Under the pieces are notes generated by a model. It ran no database searches and was not told where the DNA came from. It saw nothing but the letters and a program-made list of their open reading frames with translations. 64,000 bases of DNA, taken from NCBI RefSeq assembly GCF_016632335.1, contig NZ_JAEPBG010000022.1, positions 20,409 to 84,408 on the forward strand, written 5' to 3'. This DNA comes from Noviherbaspirillum pedocola. GTDB taxonomy: Bacteria; Pseudomonadota; Gammaproteobacteria; Burkholderiales; Burkholderiaceae_D. Positions within the stretch are counted from its first letter, which is position 1. Every line of letters starts with the position of its first letter. Shown here in pieces: positions 10,588 through 21,067 of the stretch. A program made the position numbers and the translations under genes.

Positions 10588-11469
10588 CTACGTGAGCACT
10601 TTCTCGCGCAGCTGTTCAGAGAGGCTTAGGAACGCAGCTTCCTGCGCCATCTCGCTGGTGTCCATGGCTAGATCGGCCTTGGAATAGAACTCTTCGCGGC
10701 TGGCGAGGATGTTCTTCAAGTCTTCCATTGCCTCGCGGTTTCCCTGCATCGGCCTTTTGTCCCCTTGGGCCAGCACCCGCGCCATATGCTCCTCGGGGGA
10801 AGCCTTCAGCCAGACCGTATAGCAGTGCGACAGCAACAAATTGAAAGTCGCTGGATCCGAGACGATGCCGCCCGGCGTGGCGACTATGGCGGTGGGCAGG
10901 CGTCGGATGACATCCTCTAGCGCCCGGTATTCATAGCGCCGATAGGCGTTTGCGCCGTACAGGGAATGGATCTCTGGAATGCTGCAGCCAGCGAGAATTT
11001 CAATCTCGCGGCTCAGTTCCACGAAGGGCAGCGCCCATGAAGCGGCCAGCATGCGGCCGATACTGGACTTGCCGGCCCCGCGCAGGCCGATCAACGCAAT
11101 GCGCCGCCGCCTAGCTGCCTCGGACGTCGGTGTTTCGAACAATTCAGATAGCGCCACACGCGCCTGCTTTAACTCGGCATCCGTGCGGCTATGCAGGATT
11201 CCGCGAATCATGAGCCATTCTGGCGAGGAGGCCGTCTGATCGCCGGTCATTTCAGCCAGGCTGCAATTGAGCACCTGCGCCAGCTGGCGCAGAAACTGAA
11301 TTGAAGCATTGCCGACGCCTGTTTCGACATTTGCCACATGGCGCTCGGAGACATCCGCCAGCGTTGCAAGGGCCTTGCGCGATATGCCGCGGCGCGCTCG
11401 CAGGGATTTCACCCGCTCGCCCAATTGGGACAGAAATGGGTCTTTGGTAGGTTCCGATAGGTCTGTCAT
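10588..11469 (-). CDS. boxR: BoxR, XRE regulator with shikimate kinase-like domain
   Basis: A 293-residue regulator of the box genes, expected to sense benzoyl-CoA. An N-terminal XRE helix-turn-helix (about residues 20-75, with SRKALATLADVSERHVANVE) is joined to a C-terminal shikimate kinase-like domain with the P-loop GLRGAGKSSIG. That domain binds the CoA ligand rather than shikimate in studied relatives. I chose ATG 11469, with GGGA upstream, over a TTG at 11496. It runs divergently from the DUF4863-boxD-ligase unit and in the same direction as boxC. Two promoters with TGCA repeats flank it. Confidence 0.95.
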   Translation of the reverse strand: MTDLSEPTKDPFLSQLGERVKSLRARRGISRKALATLADVSERHVANVETGVGNASIQFLRQLAQVLNCSLAEMTGDQTASSPEWLMIRGILHSRTDAELKQARVALSELFETPTSEAARRRRIALIGLRGAGKSSIGRMLAASWALPFVELSREIEILAGCSIPEIHSLYGANAYRRYEYRALEDVIRRLPTAIVATPGGIVSDPATFNLLLSHCYTVWLKASPEEHMARVLAQGDKRPMQGNREAMEDLKNILASREEFYSKADLAMDTSEMAQEAAFLSLSEQLREKVLT

Positions 11470-11540
11470 GGGGATTCCCGCGTGTACACCGTGCAAACTA
11501 AAGGGTTGAAGGCTAAGGAATTATATTACGGATTCCGTGC

Positions 11541-11568
11541 TTGACGGTTGCATCATACTGCATATAGA
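11541..11568 (+). promoter_or_regulatory. promoter with TGCA-N6-TGCA operator (probable BoxR site)
   Basis: TTGACG (11541-11546) and TATAGA (11563-11568) form a promoter with a 16-base spacer. Two TGCA direct repeats, 11549-11552 and 11559-11562, are separated by six bases and lie wholly inside the spacer. A third TGCA is at 11581-11584. From memory, the BoxR/BzdR regulators of Azoarcus bind TGCA direct repeats of this spacing. Occupancy here would block RNA polymerase at the plus-strand unit starting at 11645. Confidence 0.75.
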
Positions 11569-11644
11569 CTGATTTAAACATGCAGTATAAGACCGCGCCC
11601 AGCACAACCAAGAACGCACACCGCGTTGCACTAGGAAGATTTCC

Positions 11645-12115
11645 ATGGATGTCCTTCAATTTGAACAACTGATTTCTAACCTTACTGTTTCGCTATCAGG
11701 CCAGCCGCTGGACGACTCCCTGGCCGCACGTCTGAATGCCGAGCACGGCCCCGGCAGCCCAACCTATGAAGCCATCTTCTCTGCCTGCCGCGAAGGTGTG
11801 CAGGATGGTTGGATGTGCAACCGCGAAGGCGGTGGTATCAAGTATGGCCGCGTGCTGAAGGCCGCCGATGCGACGCATGGCTTCTCGGTGGACGTTGTCG
11901 ACATGCAGGACTTGGCGGGGCCGCATCATGTGCATCCGCAAGGTGAGATCGACCTCATCATGCCGCTCACTCCCGGCGCCCGCTTCGATGGCCATCCGGC
12001 CGGCTGGTGCGTTTACGGCCCAGGCAGCGCCCATCACCCGACCGTTACCGAAGGCCACGCCCTAGTGCTGTATCTCCTTCCCCAAGGCGCAATTCAGTTC
12101 ACCAAAGCGGCCTGA
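11645..12115 (+). CDS. DUF4863 family protein (PnbB-like)
   Basis: A 156-residue cytoplasmic protein of the DUF4863 family, to which 4-hydroxylaminobenzoate lyase (PnbB) also belongs. Motifs include GPHHVHPQGEIDLIMPL, whose clustered His and Glu could bind metal, and GWCVYGPGSAHHPTV. The fold is probably cupin-like. It is the first gene of the benzoyl-CoA unit, with AGGAAG before the ATG, and boxD follows 32 bases later. No step of the known box pathway needs a lyase of this kind. Either it handles a substituted benzoate, or it has an unrecognised role with the ring-opened CoA ester. Confidence 0.85.
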   Translation: MDVLQFEQLISNLTVSLSGQPLDDSLAARLNAEHGPGSPTYEAIFSACREGVQDGWMCNREGGGIKYGRVLKAADATHGFSVDVVDMQDLAGPHHVHPQGEIDLIMPLTPGARFDGHPAGWCVYGPGSAHHPTVTEGHALVLYLLPQGAIQFTKAA

Positions 12116-12147
12116 ATCCGCTCCCCAACCATTTAGGAAGCACTCCA

Positions 12148-13710
12148 ATGAGCGTTTTTCTTCGCAATTATCTCGGCGGCCAATGGCAGCCAGAATCCCG
12201 TACCGCCCACGCCTTGGTAAATCCAGTAAGCGGTGAAGCACTCGCCTTTGCCGGAGGCCCTGCGGAAAACTTGGCAGCCGCCTATGAGTTTGCCCGCAAT
12301 GCCGGCGGCAGCGCACTGCGCGCCATGAGCTATGGCCAGCGCGCCGCGATACTGGCTGACGTAATGAAGGTGCTGCAAGCCAACCGTGACACCTATTACG
12401 ACATTTCGATCGCGAATTCCGGTACCACGAAGGCCGATTCCGCAGTCGATATCGAAGGGGCCCTCTACACCCTCGGCTATTACGCGAAGTTGGGCGCCAC
12501 CCTCGGCGATGTGCATACCCTCGGCGATGGCACGTCGACCGTGTTGTCCAAAGACGGCCTGTTCCAGTCGCAGCATGTGTACGCGCCGGTGCGCGGCTTG
12601 GCGCTGTTCATCAACGCCTTCAACTTCCCGGCCTGGGGGCTGTGGGAGAAGGCCGCCCCGGCGCTGCTGTCCGGCGTTCCGGTGGTGATCAAGCCCGCCA
12701 CGGTCACTGCCTGGCTCACGCATCGGATGGTCGAGGATGTCGTCAACGCCGGCGTGCTGCCTCCAGGAGCGCTGTCGATTGTTTGCGGCAGTTCCGCTGG
12801 CCTGCTTGATCCGCTACAGCCCTTTGATGTGCTCTCCTTCACCGGCTCCGCCGACACCGCCGCGAAGATTCGTTCCCATGACGCGGTCACGCGCCACTCG
12901 GTGCGCGTCAACATTGAGGCCGACAGCGTTAACAGCGCCCTGCTCGGCCCGGATGCCGTACCGGGTAGCGAAGCCTTCGATCTGTATGTGAAGGAACTGG
13001 TACGCGAGATGACGACCAAGAGCGGCCAGCGCTGCACCGCGATCCGCCGCGCGCTGGTGCCGGCCGCGCAGTTCGATGCGGTGGCCGAGGCCGTGGCAGC
13101 GAAGCTGTCGGGCATCACGGTCGGCAACCCGCGCAACGACACGGTCAGGATGGGCTCGCTGGTCAGCCGTGAGCAATACGACGCCGTGCACACGGGAATC
13201 GAGAAACTTGCAGGCGAAGCACAACTGCTGGTGGACGGACGCAATTCTGCGCTGGTCGACGCCGACCCGGCGCTGGCAGCTTGTGTCGCCCCGACACTGC
13301 TCGGCCTGCGTGACGGTGCATCGGGCACCACCGTGCACGAACACGAAGTGTTCGGCCCGGTGTCGACTTTGATTGGCTATCGCGATGCAGATGAAGCCGT
13401 CGCACTCGCGCATCGCGGCCAGGGATCCTTGGTCGCTTCAATTTTCAGCGCTGACCATGCGTGGCTGGCGCGGGCCGGAGCGGAGCTGGCAGGCTCGCAT
13501 GGGCGTGTCAATTTGGTCAGCCCGGATGTGGGCAAGACGCAGACCGGCCACGGCAATGTGATGCCGCAGTCGATCCACGGCGGACCCGGACGCGCAGGCG
13601 GCGGCGAGGAGCTCGGTGGGCTACGTTCGCTTGGCTTCTATCACCGTCGCAGCGCACTGCAGGCATCAGCCACCACACTTGATGCCCTCGGTCCGCTCGG
13701 CAGCCTTTGA
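12148..13710 (+). CDS. boxD: 3,4-dehydroadipyl-CoA semialdehyde dehydrogenase BoxD
   Basis: A 520-residue NADP-dependent aldehyde dehydrogenase that oxidises the ring-opened semialdehyde CoA ester to 3,4-dehydroadipyl-CoA. The catalytic Cys is in SGQRCTAIRR (about residue 295) and the general-base Glu in NIEADSVNS (about residue 257). The protein resembles the aldehyde dehydrogenase half of PaaZ. The true start is the ATG at 12148 with AGGAAG upstream; the frame is open farther back, but that part overlaps the DUF4863 gene out of frame. The ligase gene starts 29 bases after its stop. Confidence 0.94.
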   Translation: MSVFLRNYLGGQWQPESRTAHALVNPVSGEALAFAGGPAENLAAAYEFARNAGGSALRAMSYGQRAAILADVMKVLQANRDTYYDISIANSGTTKADSAVDIEGALYTLGYYAKLGATLGDVHTLGDGTSTVLSKDGLFQSQHVYAPVRGLALFINAFNFPAWGLWEKAAPALLSGVPVVIKPATVTAWLTHRMVEDVVNAGVLPPGALSIVCGSSAGLLDPLQPFDVLSFTGSADTAAKIRSHDAVTRHSVRVNIEADSVNSALLGPDAVPGSEAFDLYVKELVREMTTKSGQRCTAIRRALVPAAQFDAVAEAVAAKLSGITVGNPRNDTVRMGSLVSREQYDAVHTGIEKLAGEAQLLVDGRNSALVDADPALAACVAPTLLGLRDGASGTTVHEHEVFGPVSTLIGYRDADEAVALAHRGQGSLVASIFSADHAWLARAGAELAGSHGRVNLVSPDVGKTQTGHGNVMPQSIHGGPGRAGGGEELGGLRSLGFYHRRSALQASATTLDALGPLGSL

Positions 13711-13739
13711 ACCAGACAGGATAGATGCGAGGAGACAGC

Positions 13740-15305
<1,566 letters not shown>

Positions 15306-15313
15306 TAGGAAAC

Positions 15314-15340
15314 GTGCAAGGAGGATGCCCCTACTTGCAC
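15314..15340. terminator. possible bidirectional stem-loop between convergent genes
   Basis: GTGCAAG (15314-15320) and CTTGCAC (15334-15340) can pair across a 13-base loop, between the stops of the benzoate ligase and the convergent LysR gene. The stem is only 7 bp and no clear T-tract follows on either strand, so it is a weak terminator candidate. Confidence 0.35.
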
Positions 15341-15352
15341 TCGAAAACTCCT

Positions 15353-16267
15353 CTAGTGAGTCGACCATGGGTCGCTTTCTGGCTTTGGAAAACACCGCAT
15401 TATGAAGTCGATGAAGCTTGAAACCTTTGCAGGCACATGGCGGCGGCTGGGATAGACCATCGTAACCACTATTTTCCCGAAATCATATTCAGACAGAAGG
15501 CGCACCAGTCGACCTGTTTCAAGATCTTCGCGTAAGGCAAACGCTGGACGCATTATTATGCCCATCGCATTAACCGCACACTGGCGAAGCAGCTCGCCAT
15601 TATTGGACACCATGTCACGTTTGATTGCGATACCAATCGTGCCCACCGGGCTATCGACGGACCATTGATGGCGTATTTTCTCGTAGGTGAAGTTCAAACA
15701 TGCGTGGTGTGCGAGGTCTTGCGGAGTCTTTGGTTCGCCGTGACGGGCGATATATTCAGGGGATGCGCAAACCAATACGTCGGTTACGCCAAGTTGACGT
15801 GCGATCATTGTCGCGTCAAAACGTTGCGGAGATAAAAAGAACCCAACGTCAAATCCTTCATCGACGAGATTCGGCGTTCTCTCCGTGAGCGTCACATCTA
15901 ACGCCACGTTAGGATAGGTCTCCTTGTAAGAAGAGAGTACAGGCGACAGCTGCGTTTCACCAAAACTGAGCTGTGCATAAACGCACAGTGTCCCAGTTGG
16001 TAGATTGGAATGTGCCATCGCAGCCGCATTCGCCTCTTCAAGGTCTTGCAAGATCTGTGTCACTCGCCTCAGATACACTTGCCCAGCCTCGGTAAGGGAC
16101 AAACGCCGTGTCGTCCGGTTTAACAGACGAATAGCAAGATGATTTTCAAGGTCGCCGATATTTCGAGTAACGACGGCACCGGACATTTCCAGGTGGCGTG
16201 CCGCACGAGCAAAGCTTCCTTGTTCCGCGACAGCGGCAAACACTCTCATCGCTTGAAGCTGATCCAT
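15353..16267 (-). CDS. LysR-family transcriptional regulator
   Basis: A 304-residue LysR regulator with an N-terminal winged helix-turn-helix (FAAVAEQGSFARAARHLEM, about residues 9-27) and a C-terminal periplasmic-binding-like effector domain starting near residue 90. The start is taken at ATG 16267, where the LysR pattern MDQLQAMRVF begins; an ATG nine codons upstream is possible. It lies downstream of the porin gene on the same strand and converges with the benzoate ligase. A perfect 12-bp inverted repeat precedes it at 16384-16426. It is close to the CrgA/DsdC-like subgroup; its effector is unknown. Confidence 0.9.
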   Translation of the reverse strand: MDQLQAMRVFAAVAEQGSFARAARHLEMSGAVVTRNIGDLENHLAIRLLNRTTRRLSLTEAGQVYLRRVTQILQDLEEANAAAMAHSNLPTGTLCVYAQLSFGETQLSPVLSSYKETYPNVALDVTLTERTPNLVDEGFDVGFFLSPQRFDATMIARQLGVTDVLVCASPEYIARHGEPKTPQDLAHHACLNFTYEKIRHQWSVDSPVGTIGIAIKRDMVSNNGELLRQCAVNAMGIIMRPAFALREDLETGRLVRLLSEYDFGKIVVTMVYPSRRHVPAKVSSFIDFIMRCFPKPESDPWSTH

Positions 16268-16383
16268 TGCCCTATCATCTTGTGCATTCCTCAACGCAGC
16301 GATGTGTTTGCTTGAAAGGCTTTATTGCTACCAACAGCTAAAACACACCCGCTTTAGATACAACTGGAACAAAAGTCTTTCCA

Positions 16384-16426
16384 CCGATGAGCTGAAAACA
16401 CAATCGCTCTACTCTCAGCTCATCGG
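16384..16426. promoter_or_regulatory. perfect 12-bp inverted repeat
   Basis: CCGATGAGCTGA (16384-16395) is exactly complementary in reverse to TCAGCTCATCGG (16415-16426) across a 19-base loop. It lies between the porin gene and the LysR gene, both read leftwards. It may be the porin transcript's terminator (only a short, interrupted T-rich stretch follows) or an operator for the LysR gene. Confidence 0.5.
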
Positions 16427-16549
16427 CTTCACTACACCATCAAAATGACTGTCGAGCCAAACAGACACCTATTTCTTTGAAACTTCGTGGTATCAAGATT
16501 TTGATCGCCACGTCGTGTCGATTACGCCACCCGATCCCTTGTCTTCGCA

Positions 16550-17653
16550 TCAGAACAGGTGATTGATACCGACCGAGACGCCCGTCTGATGACTTTGTCC
16601 GGCAGCCGAAGCTAAACCTAACTGGCTGCTGCCACCTGCAAGGAAGTTTCCGGCGGGAAGCCCAGCAGCGCCAACAGGAAGCGCCAAACCGTCCCGAAAG
16701 CGGGCATAGTCGATGTCTGCGTAAAGGTTGGTACGTTTCGACAACGCATAGGTCGTACCGGCAATCAGTAGCTGACGTTTGCCGTTGGTTCCCGTGTTGC
16801 TGATGTTGTCGACCTTCGTGTCGTAATATGCCGCAGTTACAGCGAATGCCGGGCTGAAGTCATAGCTGCCGCCAAACCAAGCATTTCTTTGTTGCGTGCT
16901 TCCCGAGACGAGATCCTGGTTTTCACGCTGGTAACCGCCTGCAATACGAGCGGGGCCAAACGTATAAGCACCGCCCAAGGTCCAAGTACGGTTTTCTTGA
17001 AAATTGGCGCTCGCGCCGGCAGCTGCAACATTCGGCTTGCGCAGTGCGTACGCTGCACCAACATTTATCGAACCGTTGAAGTAACTTACACCTACACCTT
17101 GCGCAGAGCTGTTACGCGCGCTACCAGTTTGCTCGCCCAAGGCCCACTCCGCACGCGCAGTAATTGGCCCGAAGGTACCGGTGTATTGGAGGTCATTATC
17201 ATAGCGAATGCCCGCACTTGCTCCGCCGGTTAGCGGAATGATATTAGTGTATTTATAATTAAACGGATCGTAGCCGCCGATGGTTTTGAATACGGCAGTA
17301 TATTGACGACCTAGATCCAGTGAGCCCCACTGGCTTCCGAGCCCGACTAGGGCAACTCGATTGAATAACTTGGCGCTATTGTCCAAAGCACCCGTGCCTG
17401 TATTGAAACCGCTCTCCAAATTGAAGTGTGCGTTCAGGCCCCCACCTAAATCTTCCACGCCCTTGAATCCAATGCGATTGGCGTTGTACGTACCGATCGA
17501 GCTCAGCGTAAGCTTAGTGTGACCGGCCGCATCCTGGTTGGTTTGATAGCGAACCCCTCCGTCAAATGCGCCATAAATTATCAAACTGGATTGTGCATAT
17601 GCGGCGTCTCCAGTTACGAGTGCTATTGCCAGTGCGAGCAGCGACTTCTTCAT
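16550..17653 (-). CDS. general porin, Gram-negative type 4
   Basis: A 367-residue outer-membrane porin of the betaproteobacterial trimeric family, forming a 16-strand beta-barrel for small anions and aromatic acids. The mature N-terminus QSSLIIYGAFDGGVRYQ follows a signal peptide (MKKSLLALAIALVTGDAAYA). The C-terminus ends in GVSVGINHLF with the terminal Phe needed for barrel assembly. The ATG at 17653 is chosen because the signal peptide begins there; the frame is open another 33 codons without meaningful sequence. It lies between ETF:quinone oxidoreductase and LysR, so it may serve uptake of the acids degraded here. Confidence 0.93.
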   Translation of the reverse strand: MKKSLLALAIALVTGDAAYAQSSLIIYGAFDGGVRYQTNQDAAGHTKLTLSSIGTYNANRIGFKGVEDLGGGLNAHFNLESGFNTGTGALDNSAKLFNRVALVGLGSQWGSLDLGRQYTAVFKTIGGYDPFNYKYTNIIPLTGGASAGIRYDNDLQYTGTFGPITARAEWALGEQTGSARNSSAQGVGVSYFNGSINVGAAYALRKPNVAAAGASANFQENRTWTLGGAYTFGPARIAGGYQRENQDLVSGSTQQRNAWFGGSYDFSPAFAVTAAYYDTKVDNISNTGTNGKRQLLIAGTTYALSKRTNLYADIDYARFRDGLALPVGAAGLPAGNFLAGGSSQLGLASAAGQSHQTGVSVGINHLF

Positions 17654-17912
17654 CAGGTTGTCCCCTTGATTGCGGTTAAAAAATCGTTTATGTGTTTGCG
17701 CCTCTGGCCAGCGTCGAAGGCAATGGCGTTCCAGCCTTGTCCTACTGGACACGGTTTAGCCGCCTGCTAAATTAGTCGACGCCTTGTTGTTTCGGGATGC
17801 GTTAAGGGTCTTTAAACCTTTTCCGCCGTTGCTTAATTCATCACTCAATGTTCCTGATCGTTGACCTTGCAAAAGGGCAACGTTTATTAGGTGACAAACT
17901 TCATTTTCCGAG

Positions 17913-19583
17913 TTACATGTTCGGATAGTTCGGTCCGCCGCCGCCTTCCGGCGTGACCCAGACGATGTTCTGCGTCGGGTCCTTGATGTCGCAGGTCTTG
18001 CAGTGCACGCAGTTCTGCGCATTGATCTGCAGGCGGTCCTGGCCTTCGTCGCTCTTCACGTATTCATACACGCCCGCGGGGCAATAACGCTGTTCCGGGC
18101 CGGCATAGGTCGGCAGGTTGATTCGGGTCGGCACGCTCGCATCCTTCAGCGTCAGGTGCACCGGCTGGTCTTCGCCATGGTTGGTGTTCGAAATGAATAC
18201 CGAAGACAGGCGGTCGAAGGTCAGCTTGCCATCCGGCTTCGGATAGGCGATCGGCTTGAAGTCGGATGCCGGGCGCAGGTATTCATGGTCGGCGCGCTTG
18301 TGATGCATGGTCCAGGGAGCGTTCCCCTTGAACAGCACCTGGTCGATGCCGACCATCAGCGTGCCCGACATCAGGCCCAAGCCCATGAAGGGCTTGAAAT
18401 TGCGTGCCTTGTACAGCTCTTTATGCAGCCACGACTTCTCGAACAAGGCCGGATACGCGGTCAGTTCATCATGCTGCCGTCCGGCGCCGATCGCATCGAA
18501 GGCCGCTTCGGCAGCCAGCATGCCGGTCTTGATCGCCGCATGGCTGCCCTTGATGCGGCTCGCATTCAAGAAGCCCGCGTCGCAGCCGACCAGCGCGCCG
18601 CCCGGGAACACCAGCTTCGGCAGCGACTGCAGGCCGCCCGCGGTGATCGCGCGCGCGCCATATGAGATGCGCCGGCCGCCTTCGAAGAACTTGCGGATTT
18701 CCGGATGGGTCTTGTAGCGCTGGAATTCCTCGTACGGCGAAATGTACGGGTTTTCATAAGCCAGGCCGACGACATAGCCGACCGCGACCTGGTTGTTCTC
18801 GAGGTGGTACAGGAAGGAACCGCCGTAGGTGCTGTTGTCCAGCGGCCAGCCGGCGGTGTGAATTACCAGGCCGGGCTGATGCATCTTCGGATCGATTTCC
18901 CACAATTCCTTGATGCCGATGCCATACGCCTGCGGATCGCGGCCGACGTTCAGATCGTATTTCGCCATCAGCTGCTTGCCGAGGTGGCCGCGCGAGCCTT
19001 CGGCGAACAGCGTGTATTTTGCGTGCAACTCCATGCCGAGCTGGAACGCGTCGGTCGGATTGCCTTCGCGGTCCACGCCCATGTTGCCGGTGGCGACACC
19101 TTTCACCGAGCCGTCGTCGTTGTACAGGATCTCGGCGGCCGGGAAGCCGGGGAAGATTTCCACGCCGAGCGCCTCAGCCTGCTGGCCGAGCCAGCGGGTC
19201 ACATTGCCCAGCGAGATCACGTAATTGCCGTGGTTCTGGAAGCAGGCGGGCAATGCCCAGCCCGGCGTCTTGCGGGCTTTGGTCTCGGTCAGGAACAGGA
19301 AGCGGTCTTCGGAGACGGGCGTATTGAGCGGCGCGCCTATTTCTTTCCAATTGGGGAAGAGCTCGTTGATCGCGATCGGGTCCATCACCGCGCCGGAGAG
19401 AATGTGGGCGCCGACTTCGCCGCCTTTTTCCAGCACGCAGACCGAGACTTCCTGACCACGCTCGGCCGCCAGCTGCTTGAGCCGGATGCCGGCCGACAGG
19501 CCTGCGGGCCCGCCGCCGACGATGACGACGTCATACTCCATAGCCTCGCGCGGGCCCTGATCACCGAAGTTTGGTTGTGTCAT
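17913..19583 (-). CDS. electron transfer flavoprotein-ubiquinone oxidoreductase
   Basis: A 556-residue membrane-associated flavoprotein that reoxidises ETF and reduces ubiquinone. The FAD motif is VIVGGGPAGLSAGIRL near the N-terminus. The ubiquinone and membrane-binding region lies in the middle (GFLNASRIKGSHAA). The C-terminal 4Fe-4S domain has CPAGVYEY and CVHCKTCDIKDP. Length fits the family. It is the last gene of the minus-strand series that includes two acyl-CoA dehydrogenases and etfAB, so the electron route from acyl-CoA to quinone is complete in this window. Confidence 0.95.
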   Translation of the reverse strand: MTQPNFGDQGPREAMEYDVVIVGGGPAGLSAGIRLKQLAAERGQEVSVCVLEKGGEVGAHILSGAVMDPIAINELFPNWKEIGAPLNTPVSEDRFLFLTETKARKTPGWALPACFQNHGNYVISLGNVTRWLGQQAEALGVEIFPGFPAAEILYNDDGSVKGVATGNMGVDREGNPTDAFQLGMELHAKYTLFAEGSRGHLGKQLMAKYDLNVGRDPQAYGIGIKELWEIDPKMHQPGLVIHTAGWPLDNSTYGGSFLYHLENNQVAVGYVVGLAYENPYISPYEEFQRYKTHPEIRKFFEGGRRISYGARAITAGGLQSLPKLVFPGGALVGCDAGFLNASRIKGSHAAIKTGMLAAEAAFDAIGAGRQHDELTAYPALFEKSWLHKELYKARNFKPFMGLGLMSGTLMVGIDQVLFKGNAPWTMHHKRADHEYLRPASDFKPIAYPKPDGKLTFDRLSSVFISNTNHGEDQPVHLTLKDASVPTRINLPTYAGPEQRYCPAGVYEYVKSDEGQDRLQINAQNCVHCKTCDIKDPTQNIVWVTPEGGGGPNYPNM

Positions 19584-19706
19584 GTGTTCTTTACTTTCCT
19601 GGAAGAGCTGTTTAGTCAGCCGGTACAGGCGTACTTAGAAACTTCTGAAGGAAGCGAACGCCGCGTATGAGAAAGCGGCAACTGCACGTTCCGCTTCGCC
19701 CCTTGA

Positions 19707-20963
19707 TTAAGCTCCCAGATTTTTGGCAGCTGGTTTCAATTTCACATTCCGATTCGGATGTGAAGGTGGGTAAATGTATGGCCCCAAGTTCAGTACGGCA
19801 GCAATGGCGACCACTATCAATGCAAACAGGATATACACCGCAGTCGCGTATGACTTCGTTAGATCGTAGGAGAGACTAAGTAAATAAGTTCCGCCCGCCG
19901 CACCCCACGCAAACGTGAACCATACGGCTCCCATCACGCGCCCAAATACGGGCGCGGGAAAATATCGACTCACAACGAAAGTAATAATGTCGCCTTCTGC
20001 CCCTAGACCGATGCCAAGTAATACTGCTCCGAATGTGACAACTGATAACGCCGGGGAATGCGTAATGAACCAGATGCCGGCCACGGCGCAGATGAAAACT
20101 ATTGTCATGACATAGGGGGCAAAGATACGGTCCATGAGGTAGCCGGTGCCGAGCCGTGCAACCATTGAACTCGTACCCGCAACTGAGAGCACTCCAGCAG
20201 CAACGACCGCAGTAAATCCACGGTCCGTGAGGATCGATACCATTTGCGACATTACGCCGAAGGTTGAAAAGGAGATCAGACAAATCGCCAGCGCCAGTAA
20301 CCAAAATTGCTTCCGTTTGCCAACAACCTGCCAAAGTGACTCCTTGACTTGCGAGACGGAAGACGTAGGCTGTGTCGTCTCATTGGACGACGCACGAATC
20401 AAGAAAATAAGACACAGAAGAGGTACAAGCCCGACAATTGTGCCCACACCAATATAGCCAGCACGCCAGCCATAGTGAAGAAGCAGATATTGGGCAATAA
20501 TCGGCATGAGCATGCCACCGACTCCATTACCCGCATTAACTATGCCGAGCGCGAGCCCACGCTGCTGGTCGAATTGTTTACAAACCAAGACTGCATAGGG
20601 AATCATCGTACCCGCAGCTCCGCAGAAACCAATCACTGCGAACGTGGCCACAAACATCGGCAAGCTGAGCGACGCCATTCCTATCGTTGCGATTGCCGTG
20701 CCGAAGATCGCTATCAATATCCCTGTGGTGCGGCGCACCCCCCAACGATCAATCGCTGCGCCAATAAACAGAACACCAAATCCATTCGCAATCAGAAACG
20801 CTGTTAGCCCAAGGGATACTGAAGACCGTGGCCAGCCGTATTCATTTCCAATCGCTTTAGCGAATACGCCAAACATGAAAGTGGCGATGGAACTGGCGCC
20901 TACGATAGTCGCAATTGTGCCCGCTACGACGGTCCACCACCGATTGATAGATCGAGTATGCAT
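19707..20963 (-). CDS. MFS transporter, monocarboxylate/oxalate-formate type
   Basis: A 418-residue inner-membrane carrier with about 12 hydrophobic segments. It resembles the oxalate/formate antiporter and monocarboxylate branch of the major facilitator superfamily. The first-loop signature appears as GAAIDRWGVRRTTG after helix 2. The start is ATG 20963, with CAGGAG 8 bases upstream, rather than an ATG 14 codons earlier. It sits between the thioesterase and ETF:quinone oxidoreductase genes, so it probably imports the acid that the upstream ligase activates. A 10-bp palindrome (CATTTAAATG, 21046-21055) lies upstream and could be an operator. Confidence 0.88.
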   Translation of the reverse strand: MHTRSINRWWTVVAGTIATIVGASSIATFMFGVFAKAIGNEYGWPRSSVSLGLTAFLIANGFGVLFIGAAIDRWGVRRTTGILIAIFGTAIATIGMASLSLPMFVATFAVIGFCGAAGTMIPYAVLVCKQFDQQRGLALGIVNAGNGVGGMLMPIIAQYLLLHYGWRAGYIGVGTIVGLVPLLCLIFLIRASSNETTQPTSSVSQVKESLWQVVGKRKQFWLLALAICLISFSTFGVMSQMVSILTDRGFTAVVAAGVLSVAGTSSMVARLGTGYLMDRIFAPYVMTIVFICAVAGIWFITHSPALSVVTFGAVLLGIGLGAEGDIITFVVSRYFPAPVFGRVMGAVWFTFAWGAAGGTYLLSLSYDLTKSYATAVYILFALIVVAIAAVLNLGPYIYPPSHPNRNVKLKPAAKNLGA

Positions 20964-21067
20964 TCTGTGTCTCCTGAGATTGTCCTGATATTTTCCTGAT
21001 ATCAACTTTGTGCCGAACTGGGGTGCTGCATTGCTGTTACGTGTTCATTTAAATGGACAGATTTAAT

